From NCBI GenBank assembly GCA_034002745.1, contig JAVEZY010000010.1, forward strand, positions 1 to 64,000: a stretch of 64,000 nt of DNA, written 5' to 3'. A program made the position numbers and the translations under genes. This stretch comes from JAITWN01 sp034002745. Its GTDB lineage: Bacteria > Pseudomonadota > Gammaproteobacteria > SZUA-140. Under the pieces are notes generated by a model. It ran no database searches, had not been told where the DNA came from, and worked only from the letters and a program-made list of their open reading frames with translations. Of this stretch, positions 26,987 through 35,382 are shown piece after piece (the first letter of the stretch is position 1; each line of letters begins with the position of its first letter).

Positions 26987-27798
26987 GGCGATCCCACCCC
27001 CACGACAGACGCGGAGCGCTCGATGAGTTCCGCAATCTCGCTGATTTCCTGGGTTCCCCAGAACGGCTCGCCGGAAACCGCCCGCGCTTCCACGATGCGG
27101 CCCTCGGCTGCCCAACTCTCGATCAGGCGGCGCGCGGCCGGAGAGATGTCCGGATTGGCGTCCGCGCTGACTTCGAGCCAGTGGACCGCCGCGCCAGTGT
27201 GCGCCGGCGGCGCGAGCCGCGCTCCGGCGAGCGCCGCCGCCATGCGCGGATGCAGCAGATATCCCGCCACTTCCAGCGCTTCGCCGCCGGCGAGCCGTTC
27301 ACGCAATTCGCGGGTGGTTTCCTTGTTCCCGCCCATCATCGTCGCCGCCATGCGCAGACGCAGGAATTGCACCAGGTACTGCTCTCCGTCGATGACCGGT
27401 TGCCACCAGAGCATGCGCTCGATGTCGAGCGTCTGGCGCCGCGACAGCTCACTGAGCAGCAGGCATCCAGTACGCAGCCCCCACAGCGTGACACGCGCCT
27501 GATAGCGCTCCTGCAGCCATGCGGCCTGCCGGGAAAGATCGGCCAGCCAGAGTTCCCAGCGCGCATCACCGAAGTCGCCGGCACTGTCCCCGCAACCGAA
27601 CTGATCGGGCACCAGCACGGCATAGCCGAGTTCGGCGAACCGGCGCGCCTGCAGCGCGACCATGCGCCGCGACTTGTTCAGCTCTTCGGCGAAAGGATGG
27701 GCATAGAGAATGGCGCCCCGCGCACTGCGTTCACGTGGCGGGTGCAACAGGTGGAAAAGCGGGCCCTGTTCCCCTTCCAGGTACCCCGCTTCCAGCAT
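26983..27798 (-). CDS. Hydrolase 2, exosortase A system-associated (alpha/beta fold)
   Basis: 271 residues of alpha/beta hydrolase fold with YAHPFAEELNKSRRM near residue 33 and VLVPDQFGCGDSAGDFG. The nucleophile elbow is LWGLRTGC, lacking the expected Ser, so catalysis by the standard triad is unlikely. It forms a pair with hydrolase 1, from which it is separated only by an ATGA overlap, and follows the ACP gene with a 1-bp overlap. The two may work as a complex, one catalytic and one structural; that is inference. Confidence 0.85.
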   Translation of the reverse strand: MLEAGYLEGEQGPLFHLLHPPRERSARGAILYAHPFAEELNKSRRMVALQARRFAELGYAVLVPDQFGCGDSAGDFGDARWELWLADLSRQAAWLQERYQARVTLWGLRTGCLLLSELSRRQTLDIERMLWWQPVIDGEQYLVQFLRLRMAATMMGGNKETTRELRERLAGGEALEVAGYLLHPRMAAALAGARLAPPAHTGAAVHWLEVSADANPDISPAARRLIESWAAEGRIVEARAVSGEPFWGTQEISEIAELIERSASVVGVGSP

Positions 27799-28052
27799 CA
27801 GGCATCCCTGAGCTTGGCATCGATGAAATCGGTGAGGCTGCCCACGGTTTCGAAGGTTTCCGCACTGACCTCATCGTCTTCGATCACAATGCCGAAGCGT
27901 TCCTCGATCCCGGTCAACACCATGACCACCGCCATCGAGTCGAGTTCCGGCAGGTCTCCCAGCAATGGCGTCTCGCGCGTGAATGCGAGTCCGCGGCCGC
28001 CGAGGTTGAGCGTGCTGTCAAGAATGGCCTTGAGGTGATCGAAATTCGACAT
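27798..28052 (-). CDS. Acyl carrier protein
   Basis: 84 residues with the phosphopantetheine attachment motif LDSM (Ser39), preceded by acidic residues, and a four-helix ACP pattern. It would carry the acyl or aminoacyl intermediate activated by the AMP-forming ligase of the neighbouring plus-strand operon. It is the first gene of a four-gene minus-strand operon. A -10 like TATAAT lies about 65 bases upstream. It is probably a dedicated carrier and not the fatty-acid ACP, judging by context. Confidence 0.9.
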   Translation of the reverse strand: MSNFDHLKAILDSTLNLGGRGLAFTRETPLLGDLPELDSMAVVMVLTGIEERFGIVIEDDEVSAETFETVGSLTDFIDAKLRDA

Positions 28053-28118
28053 TGTTTATCCCTGATGGCTCCGTCCGGCGCCTTGCAGAGCGCCGGGACA
28101 GGAAAAAAAATTCTGGAA

Positions 28119-28124
28119 ATTATA
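28119..28124 (-). promoter_or_regulatory. Putative -10 box for the ACP operon
   Basis: A perfect TATAAT on the minus strand within the 110-bp divergent space between the ACP gene and the amidotransferase-like gene. No good -35 hexamer is present at 16-18 bases, so activity may depend on an activator. An A8/T8 tract lies between it and the start codon. Confidence 0.4.
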
Positions 28125-28162
28125 CCATTGTGGACCTGATCCACGCACAGGAAGGTCGCAGG

Positions 28163-29995
28163 ATGGCAGGACTCCATGGCTGGTATTGCCCGCGGGACGA
28201 AAACGGCGCCGGTACCGTCGCCGATGCCGGGGACCAGCCCGCCCGGCTCCGCACACGTGGCGGATGCCTGGCGAGTGATGGCTGGACCGCGAGTGACGAC
28301 GAAGGCCGCATCGCGGCGCTTGCCGGCCACCCGGTGTGGATCGATGCCGGCCTCGAAGCGCTGGCCCGCGAACGCGGCCATGGCCAGGCCCTGCTCACTG
28401 CCTGGAGCCGTCACGGCGATCGCCTGTTCGAGAAACTCGGCGGCGACTTCGTGCTCGCGGTCATCGATCCCGTCAAGCGACGCTGCATCACCGGCATCGA
28501 TCGTATCGGTCAGCAGGCCTTGCATTTCGCCCGGCTTCCGGGCGGGGTGGTCTTCGGCAGTTCCGCTGCGGAAGTCCTGCGCCACCCGGCAATCGCGCGC
28601 CGCATAAATCCTGACGGCATCTATCACTACGTTTTCTATCACATGATACCGGCGCCGGTGAGCGCATGGGCGGGACTGGAAAAGCTGCAGGGCGCGCAGC
28701 GCCTGAGCATCGGCGACACCGTGACCGTCGATCGCTGGTGGCAGCCCCGTTTCGAGGAGCCCGCAGTCGCGGACGCGGATGAGCTCGGCGCGGAACTGCG
28801 CCAGCGACTGGGCGACGCGGTGCAGCGGCTGCAGAGGGAACCCGCGACCGGCGCATTCCTGAGCGGCGGACTCGACAGCTCCACCGTCGCCGGCATGCTA
28901 GCGCAAGCCCGCCCCGGGGCCGCGGACACTTTCAGCATCGGCTTTGCGGCGGAAGGCTACGACGAGATGGATTACGCCCGCATGGCGGTGCGCCATTTCG
29001 GGACGCGCGCGCACGAGTACTACGTCACCGCGGATGATGTGGTCGACGCCGTGCCGCGCCTCGCTGCGGCCTACGACGAGCCCTTCGGCAATTCCTCCGC
29101 CCTGCCGGCCTGGTTCTGCGCGCGCATGGCGGCGGATGCGGGCATCACGCGGCTGCTGGCCGGCGACGGCGGCGACGAACTCTTCGCCGGCAACGAGCGC
29201 TACCTGAAACAGCGCGTCTTTGAATTCTGGGGTCGCATACCCGGCCCGCTGCGTCGCTCCATCCTCGAACCGCTGTTCACCAGCCTGCCATCCGGCACGC
29301 CGCTCCTCGGCAAGGCGCGCAGCTATGTCGAACAGGCCCGCGTTCCCCTGCCCGAGCGCCTGCACAGCTACAACTTCCTGCGCCGCATCGCCGCCGAGGA
29401 GATGTTCGACCCGGACTTTCTCGCCGCGGTGGATGCGGATGCGCCCTTGCGGGTGATGAAGGAAATCTATCATCGCCCCGAGGACGCCTCCACGCTGAAC
29501 CGCATGATGTATCTCGACTGGCAGCAGACGCTCGCCGACAACGATCTGCGCAAGGTCATCGGAACGTGCCAGCTGGCGGGCGTCGACGTCGTATTCCCGA
29601 TGCTGGATGACGGTCTGATCGAATTCTCCTGCCGCGTCCCTTCACGTCTCAAGCTGACGAAGAACCGCCTGCGGCACTTCTACAAGGAATCAATGAACGG
29701 ATTCCTGCCCCCGCAGATCATCGACAAGCGCAAGCATGGTTTCGGCCTGCCGTTCGGGCCATGGATGCGCGAGCACCGTCCCCTGCGGGAGCTCGCCTAT
29801 GACAGTCTGTCGCGCCTGAAGACCCGCGGCCAGCTCAGACCCGAATTCATCGACCGCCTGATCGCGCTGCACCGCGACCAGCACGCCGCCTACTACGGCG
29901 AACTGATCTGGATCCTGATGGTGCTCGAGCTATGGCTGAGCGCGCATGCTCCCGCCCTCGCCGCGCCCGAACAGCCGTCGCGCCAGATGGCGTAA
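28163..29995 (+). CDS. Amidotransferase 1-like (asparagine-synthase family), glutaminase Cys replaced by Ala
   Basis: 610 residues with asparagine-synthase domain order. The N-terminus MAGLHG aligns with the family's MCGIAG, so the glutaminase nucleophile Cys is Ala. The rest of the N-terminal domain (GDFVLAVID, RIGQQALHF) is present. The synthetase PP-loop SGGLDSS is intact at 234-240, with GDGGDELFAGNERY and KHGFGLPFGPWMRE further on. ATG 28163 is preferred because it gives the family start; a longer open frame reaches 28052. It may use free ammonia or an amine substrate. Divergent from the ACP operon; its 3' end overlaps the ATP-grasp gene by 66 bp. Confidence 0.82.
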   Translation: MAGLHGWYCPRDENGAGTVADAGDQPARLRTRGGCLASDGWTASDDEGRIAALAGHPVWIDAGLEALARERGHGQALLTAWSRHGDRLFEKLGGDFVLAVIDPVKRRCITGIDRIGQQALHFARLPGGVVFGSSAAEVLRHPAIARRINPDGIYHYVFYHMIPAPVSAWAGLEKLQGAQRLSIGDTVTVDRWWQPRFEEPAVADADELGAELRQRLGDAVQRLQREPATGAFLSGGLDSSTVAGMLAQARPGAADTFSIGFAAEGYDEMDYARMAVRHFGTRAHEYYVTADDVVDAVPRLAAAYDEPFGNSSALPAWFCARMAADAGITRLLAGDGGDELFAGNERYLKQRVFEFWGRIPGPLRRSILEPLFTSLPSGTPLLGKARSYVEQARVPLPERLHSYNFLRRIAAEEMFDPDFLAAVDADAPLRVMKEIYHRPEDASTLNRMMYLDWQQTLADNDLRKVIGTCQLAGVDVVFPMLDDGLIEFSCRVPSRLKLTKNRLRHFYKESMNGFLPPQIIDKRKHGFGLPFGPWMREHRPLRELAYDSLSRLKTRGQLRPEFIDRLIALHRDQHAAYYGELIWILMVLELWLSAHAPALAAPEQPSRQMA

Positions 29996-31189
29996 TTCCG
30001 CGACGAAGGGCATGGGGTCGGTCCAGGAAAATACGTAATAGCGGCTGCGCGGATCGATCAGGAACACCACGAAACCCGCCAGCTCCGACAGCCGGTCAAA
30101 GCGCAGGCTGCGGTCCTGGATCAGCTCGGGATGGCGAAGCAGCCGCCACAGGCGTTTCAAATCCGGCAACAGGAACTTGCATCGCACTCCGGAACGATAG
30201 GAATCCGCATCGTTCACCTCGATACCCCGCCCCATCAGGTTATACAGCAACCAGGGGAAGCGGGCTCCGGCATGCCACGCGAGCGGCATGCTTCCCCAGA
30301 AGCGGCCATTGATCTCCATCAGCGTGGCGCGCCGGCTTTCACGATCGAAGCGGTACTCGACCATGGCCTGGCCTTCCCAGCCGATTTCCCGCAACAGCGC
30401 TTCCGAACGCGCCATCAGGCTGGCGTTCTCCTCCGGCGCCAGGCTCTCGCACAGCGTCGAGTAGCCTCCCTCGGGAGGCCACTCATGCAATCGCAGATGC
30501 TGGAACCGCAGCACCGCTGCCCCCCGATGCATGTAGAACATCTGACCGAGGCCGACGCCCGGACAGTATTCCTGCACCAGCGGGTAGCGACCGAGCGGGC
30601 GATAGCGGGCCAGAGCGGCTTCGAGGCTGGCAAGATCGTGACAGTATTCGGCCTTGAGAAAGGCGATCCCGTGCTGGCGGAGCAAAGGCGTCGCCTCGAG
30701 CGGAGCTGACCATTTCAGCACCACCGGGAAGCGGATCGCTTCATCACCGGCATCCGGCCGCCCCTCTGCATCCACCGCGATGGTGCGCGGCACGGCGATC
30801 CCCAGCCGCTCGGCGATGGCATAGATCCTCGCCTTGTCGAGCACCAGCGCCATGGTGTCCGGCGAGGGAATCAGCGGCACGAGGCCAGTCAGACGCGGGC
30901 GCACCTCATGCAGGAACGAAATATCGCGCTCGGACACGGTCATCAGGAATCGCGCATCCTGTTCAGAGGCAATCCGGTTGAGCAGGTCGATCAACGCCTG
31001 ATCGCGTTCGCGATGAACGTGGGCAGTGCGAACGTAACGGGAATGCAGTCCCACGGCCGCGCTGGTGCGTCCGATGGCATGGACCGGCACACCACCCCTG
31101 CCCAGATCGCGGATGACCGCCAGGCCGATCTGGGAATCCGCCCCCAGCACGATGACGCCCGGCATCTCCGCGCGGACGACAGCGCTCAT
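29930..31189 (-). CDS. ATP-grasp carboxylate-amine ligase-like protein
   Basis: 419 residues. An N-terminal Rossmann-like part (VIVLGADSQIGLAVIRDLG) is followed by ATP-grasp strands FPVVLKWSAPLE, YPLVQEYCPG and MVEYRFDRESRRATLMEINGRFWGS, which hold the metal-binding Glu and Asn. A helical C-terminal tail follows. It probably forms an amide or ester between a carboxylate and an amine. Last gene of the 16-gene minus-strand run starting at 48463. It overlaps the PHP gene as ATGA and the convergent amidotransferase-like gene by 66 bp. Confidence 0.8.
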   Translation of the reverse strand: MSAVVRAEMPGVIVLGADSQIGLAVIRDLGRGGVPVHAIGRTSAAVGLHSRYVRTAHVHRERDQALIDLLNRIASEQDARFLMTVSERDISFLHEVRPRLTGLVPLIPSPDTMALVLDKARIYAIAERLGIAVPRTIAVDAEGRPDAGDEAIRFPVVLKWSAPLEATPLLRQHGIAFLKAEYCHDLASLEAALARYRPLGRYPLVQEYCPGVGLGQMFYMHRGAAVLRFQHLRLHEWPPEGGYSTLCESLAPEENASLMARSEALLREIGWEGQAMVEYRFDRESRRATLMEINGRFWGSMPLAWHAGARFPWLLYNLMGRGIEVNDADSYRSGVRCKFLLPDLKRLWRLLRHPELIQDRSLRFDRLSELAGFVVFLIDPRSRYYVFSWTDPMPFVAELRHLARRLFGRGEGGSMRAQP

Positions 31190-31983
31190 GCGCCCTCCAT
31201 TCCCTTGCGCAGCAGCCTCCGGATGATGCCCGGCATGCGGAATCCCGCATCGGCCATCGCCTTGTTGACCCGATGGGCGACGTCCATGACATGAATGCGC
31301 AGGCGCAGCCAGCCACGCTCGACCGCGCCGATGTCGGCAAGCTTCCGCCCGCCCAGCCAGAGATCGAAGGCGCCGCTTCGTATGGCGCCGAGCACGGCGT
31401 CGCGCGTGAGGGGAACCTGATCATGCAGGGCGAGGTGCGCGCCCGAATACTGCTTCTGGGAATGGAAGTCCATGCCCGCTACGCCTACCGCATGAGGACG
31501 CTGCCTTCGGATCTGCGCCAGCAGGCGCTCGCTCTGAGGACGGAGATAATGCCGGCCGTCATGCTTGGTGTTCAGCACCTCCACGCCGTCGCACAGATCG
31601 ATCAGCCACTGCGGATAGCAATAGCGGGCCTTGATGGGATGCGAGAATATGCACAGCTCGGCATGCGGATGCAGACTGTCGAACATGCTGCGATGACTGG
31701 AGAAATCGACCTGCGCCGGGCTGACGCCGAGAAAGTAGATCTTGAAGTAGTCCATCTCGATGCCCGGAACGAACAGGAACTCACTGTCGGAGTGCGCTTC
31801 GCAGGCGGCGAGGATGCCATCGATCTTCTCCTGATCGAGATACTCGATGTGCTCGGTCATGCAGGCGAACCTGAGCCCCTTGCCCAGAAAGTACTCCCGC
31901 AGCTGCGCGTACGACAGCCGGGCATCGAAGGAATGTTCGCTGTGACAATGCACGATTCCGCGAACGATGTCTTTCTGATCCAT
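31186..31983 (-). CDS. PHP-domain metal-dependent hydrolase
   Basis: 265 residues with the PHP metal ligands visible: VHCHSEHSFD (H-x-H, about 12-14), TEHIEY, a His in FSHPIKARY and GMDFHSQ near residue 185. PHP proteins hydrolyse phosphoesters using two or three metal ions in the cytoplasm. In capsule loci such enzymes can be tyrosine phosphatases that reverse the capsule kinase, but this one resembles the general PHP group more than the CpsB type. The ATG at 31983 follows the deacetylase stop by 29 bp; a GTG at 32019 is an alternative. Overlaps the ATP-grasp gene as ATGA. Confidence 0.78.
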   Translation of the reverse strand: MDQKDIVRGIVHCHSEHSFDARLSYAQLREYFLGKGLRFACMTEHIEYLDQEKIDGILAACEAHSDSEFLFVPGIEMDYFKIYFLGVSPAQVDFSSHRSMFDSLHPHAELCIFSHPIKARYCYPQWLIDLCDGVEVLNTKHDGRHYLRPQSERLLAQIRRQRPHAVGVAGMDFHSQKQYSGAHLALHDQVPLTRDAVLGAIRSGAFDLWLGGRKLADIGAVERGWLRLRIHVMDVAHRVNKAMADAGFRMPGIIRRLLRKGMEGA

Positions 31984-32012
31984 GTGTTCCGTCTCCGTGC
32001 CAGAATCCGCCG

Positions 32013-33041
32013 TCACCACCAGACGATCGCATCATTGATTCGATTGATCATCATCCGCCCGAGCGAATGCAGCGGAGATACGGACAATAGCGCGTTTTTA
32101 TCCTCGACGCCTGCTTGGGCCGGTGCTTCGCCGATGCATGCAAACGAAAACCCCGGATCATTGGCGATGAAGTGACACAGACGCTCCAGCCGGTCACGGG
32201 TAATGCGGTTCGGATAGAGGCGCTGATAACTGATGTCCCGGTGCTTCACGAACTCGAACGGATGAGTCAGGATCACGATGTCGCGCATTCCGGTCGCGCG
32301 CGCCTGGCGCAAGAGGGAACGCACTTCCGGCCAGGAGCTTCCCGTCACCGTCAGCGACTTGTGACGTACCCTGCCGGGAATGCCACGATCCAGATAGCTG
32401 GTAACGGGGATCTCCACCACCTCACCGACGCGGTGCCGGCCGGCGTAAAGCCGCAGCTCCGGTTCGGATGGTCGATAGATGCCAACGCCCACATTCGAAG
32501 CGATGGTCATCCCGCATGCGCGCATCGCCTCATACACCCGCCGCGATACCCTCAGGCCACCGGTACGCAGCGCGTTCGGCGCAGGCAGGGCCCAGCGGCC
32601 GAACGTCTCGATGCCGCTGCGGATCAGACGCTCCATCTCCTGCTGAGCACGCAGGCAGATATCATCGTTCGGGGGTTCATGCCTGAGCCGGCCGGCCCAA
32701 TCGGCAGATTCGAAATAGGCCCAGCACGGGTGCAGATGAAGCTGCACATCATGGCCGGCTCGATGCAACCCGCGCGCGATCTCTCCCATGGGTTCGTCGC
32801 CGAAATAGTGGGTGTTCAGCGTCTCGACAAAAAATGTTGCACGCGCTCCGTGCCGGCCCAGGGTCTCGAGCAGATGACCGAGCCCTGCCGAACGCCCTTC
32901 GATGTTGCAGTAAACCGCCTGCGGCCCGACCGGCCTGTTGGCCTGCGGATCATCGAAGGCACCGGCGATGCTGAATTCGGTATCGACGCTGATGTAAACA
33001 CGCGTCACGCCATCCTGTTCCCGTTCGCTCGCGCCGTTCAC
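32013..33041 (-). CDS. Polysaccharide deacetylase-like (NodB fold) protein
   Basis: 342 residues. VYISVDTEFSIAG gives the first strand with the metal-binding Asp. RATFFVETLN, HDVQLHLHPCW and ILTHPFEFVKH correspond to the conserved strands of NodB-type esterases. The usual H-xxx-H metal pair is modified to HLHP, so activity on N-acetyl groups is less certain than for the other two deacetylases here. No signal peptide, hence cytoplasmic. Overlaps the next deacetylase gene as ATGA. It could act on a lipid-linked sugar before export. Confidence 0.75.
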   Translation of the reverse strand: MNGASEREQDGVTRVYISVDTEFSIAGAFDDPQANRPVGPQAVYCNIEGRSAGLGHLLETLGRHGARATFFVETLNTHYFGDEPMGEIARGLHRAGHDVQLHLHPCWAYFESADWAGRLRHEPPNDDICLRAQQEMERLIRSGIETFGRWALPAPNALRTGGLRVSRRVYEAMRACGMTIASNVGVGIYRPSEPELRLYAGRHRVGEVVEIPVTSYLDRGIPGRVRHKSLTVTGSSWPEVRSLLRQARATGMRDIVILTHPFEFVKHRDISYQRLYPNRITRDRLERLCHFIANDPGFSFACIGEAPAQAGVEDKNALLSVSPLHSLGRMMINRINDAIVWW

Positions 33042-34000
33042 GCCGGACTCCGCAGATTGCGCGCCAGCCGTAACCCGAACCGGAACTCGCCGCGGTCCCA
33101 GGGCGTGAAACGCGGCAGCTGGTACGGATCACTGATCCCGCTCGCGCTGCCCCAGGAGGTCGACACCGCGGCGGAGAAGCCGAGCTCGCGCGCCATCGCC
33201 GCATGCTCCGGCAGGTAATCCTTGCCGGGCCGGCCATTGGGATAGGCAAAAAGGCGCACCGGCCGGTTCAGCAGACGCTCGAGCGCCTCCTTCCCCTGGC
33301 GCATCTCGCGCCGGGCTTCCTCTGCTTGGCACCGCGCCAGGATGGGATGATTCACCGTATGACCGCCGATCTCCATGCCGCTTTGCGACAGCTCGCGCAG
33401 CTGCGTGGTGCTCATCATCAGATCGTTGGGAGGCGCGATGCCGAGCGTTCCGGCAAACCGTTCCGCCCACTCGTGCCGCTCTCGCGCATCGAAATACTTG
33501 CAGCGCGCCACCAGATCGCGGATCAGCGCCGCGCGGTCGTTCACGCTGCCGATGCGGCGCAGGCCGAGGCCTGCGAAGCGCAGGTCATGCTCGCCCTCGG
33601 GCAGCCTGCGCACGGTCTCGATCAGCGTGTCATTGAACATGCGCCCGCCATCGAGGTATCCGGTGGCAATGAAGAAGGTCGCCGGCACACCCTCTTCGCG
33701 CAGGATGGGCAGCGCCTGGGTGACATTGTCGGCGTAGCCGTCATCGAAGGTCACACAGGCCGCGCGCGCGGGCAGCGTTCCCGCGCGCAGCCGATCCACG
33801 GCCTCGGCAAGCGGCAGGGGATTGAAGCTGCGCGCAAGCAGGCGCATCTGCATGCGGAAGGAAGCCGCGTCCGGATCGCCGGAAAGGAGCGGATCCGGCT
33901 CGGGCAGCACCCGATGGTAGATGAGGATGCTGAGCCGGGCCTTGGTTCCGGCCGGCGAGAGCAGCGACAGGAGGGGAGCAAGCACCACGCGCGACATCAT
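33038..34000 (-). CDS. Polysaccharide deacetylase (NodB type)
   Basis: 320 residues with canonical carbohydrate-esterase 4 motifs: TFDDGYADN (metal Asp pair), GGHTVNHP (His pair H-xxx-H), VRLFAYPNGRPGKDY (motif 3) and a late basic region. It would remove acetyl groups from N-acetylhexosamines of the glycan. The N-terminal part lacks a clear signal peptide, so it may act at the cytoplasmic face. It overlaps both neighbours by ATGA-type junctions. Confidence 0.83.
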   Translation of the reverse strand: MMSRVVLAPLLSLLSPAGTKARLSILIYHRVLPEPDPLLSGDPDAASFRMQMRLLARSFNPLPLAEAVDRLRAGTLPARAACVTFDDGYADNVTQALPILREEGVPATFFIATGYLDGGRMFNDTLIETVRRLPEGEHDLRFAGLGLRRIGSVNDRAALIRDLVARCKYFDARERHEWAERFAGTLGIAPPNDLMMSTTQLRELSQSGMEIGGHTVNHPILARCQAEEARREMRQGKEALERLLNRPVRLFAYPNGRPGKDYLPEHAAMARELGFSAAVSTSWGSASGISDPYQLPRFTPWDRGEFRFGLRLARNLRSPA

Positions 34001-35382
34001 GCCTGCGCATCCTCCCGATCCGGCCAGGAGATGTCTTCCCGGATGCGGCAGACCACATGCCTGAACTTGCCATTCGCCTCGGGCGGAATGTGCGCCACCG
34101 GATGCAACTGGACACGCACGCCATCACCCAGATAGCGGCGCGCGATATCTTCCAGCGCCGGAGCGAATCCGGCCGGTGGATCGCCATCGAACACCACCGC
34201 GACGTCGAGCCGGTCCCGGGCCGATTGCTCGATCCGATACGCGCGCAACCCGGCGGTATCGCGCATCAGGTAATTGAAGACACTGCCATGCACCCGCATG
34301 CCGTCCCGTCCCAGCAGCGTATCATTGGCGCGGCCAGCCAGCGCGCGCAAACGGGGCAGCCCCCTGCCGCAGCCGCAGACTCCCGGTTCCAGCGCCCCCC
34401 TGTCTCCCGTCCGGTAGCGGATGAAGGGAAACTCGGGGCCGCACAGATTGGTCACCACGATGTCTCCGGTTTCTCCGGCCGGAACGGGCGCGCCATCATC
34501 GTCCAGGATTTCCACCATCAACTCCTCGGCCGTGATGTGCCAGCCGCCCTCCGGACATTCACGCGCGATGAAGCCGGCGTCGCGCGCGCCATATTCGTTG
34601 GCCACGCCGCAACCGAATGCCTCGGCGATGATCCGTCGCCATTGCGGCTGCAATACCTCGGCGGTGGTGAATGCCACCCTGACACCGAATGCCGCCGGGG
34701 GCAGACCACGCTCGCGCGCGCGCCAGGCGAGTCGCGCGAGCACCGAGGGATATCCGAACAGCATGCGCGGCCGGAAAGATCGCATCTGCTCGAGCACGCG
34801 ATCCAGTCCGGCATCGTCCAGCGCGGCGCCGGGCACCAGGCGGCTGCGGAACAGGCGATCGCGCCAGACGCGCAAGCGGTCCTGGGCCGCATTTTCGATC
34901 GTCGAACCCCACACCACCAGTTCGCGATCGCCGATATCCACGTCCCACCAGCGCATGGCACGCCATTTCGCGGCCACATCCATGGCAATGCGCCCTCTTC
35001 CCAGGGCGAAGCGCAGCGGCTCCCCCGACGATCCGCTGGTGCTCTGCTCGACCAGCGTGCCTGCGGCTTCGCTGCGCCAGCGGTCTCCTGCGGAGCGGAT
35101 GAGCGCCTTGTCGGTGACCGGCAGACGGGCGAGATCATCCTCGGTGCGGAAGTCCTCGGCCGCCAGTCCCTCGGCGCGGAACAGCTCGCGATACCAGGGA
35201 ACCCGAGTCGAAACCTCGGCCAGCAGGCTGCGCAGGCGTTCGAGCTGCAGGGCGCGCAGCCCTTCGGGAGACCACCACTGGCTGCGCTCCAGTTCGCGCC
35301 GGATACGCACGGTGTCGTGGCCCTTGACGCGCTCGTGCAAGGGGAACAACGCATTCGCCGCCAGCCGCGTATAGAAGCTCAT
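33997..35382 (-). CDS. CapK/PaaK-like AMP-forming ligase
   Basis: 461 residues of the phenylacetate-CoA ligase family. The phosphate-binding loop is STSGSSGEPLRF. NEYGARDAGFIARECPEGGWH corresponds to the A5 region, followed by RYRTGDRG (A7) and a C-terminal subdomain ending in NGKFRHVVC. Members in capsule loci (CapK) are thought to adenylate a small carboxylate for glycan decoration. It is a second ANL enzyme in the window besides the one at 20.7 kb. Overlaps the GT4 gene upstream and the deacetylase downstream, each as ATGA. Confidence 0.83.
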   Translation of the reverse strand: MSFYTRLAANALFPLHERVKGHDTVRIRRELERSQWWSPEGLRALQLERLRSLLAEVSTRVPWYRELFRAEGLAAEDFRTEDDLARLPVTDKALIRSAGDRWRSEAAGTLVEQSTSGSSGEPLRFALGRGRIAMDVAAKWRAMRWWDVDIGDRELVVWGSTIENAAQDRLRVWRDRLFRSRLVPGAALDDAGLDRVLEQMRSFRPRMLFGYPSVLARLAWRARERGLPPAAFGVRVAFTTAEVLQPQWRRIIAEAFGCGVANEYGARDAGFIARECPEGGWHITAEELMVEILDDDGAPVPAGETGDIVVTNLCGPEFPFIRYRTGDRGALEPGVCGCGRGLPRLRALAGRANDTLLGRDGMRVHGSVFNYLMRDTAGLRAYRIEQSARDRLDVAVVFDGDPPAGFAPALEDIARRYLGDGVRVQLHPVAHIPPEANGKFRHVVCRIREDISWPDREDAQA

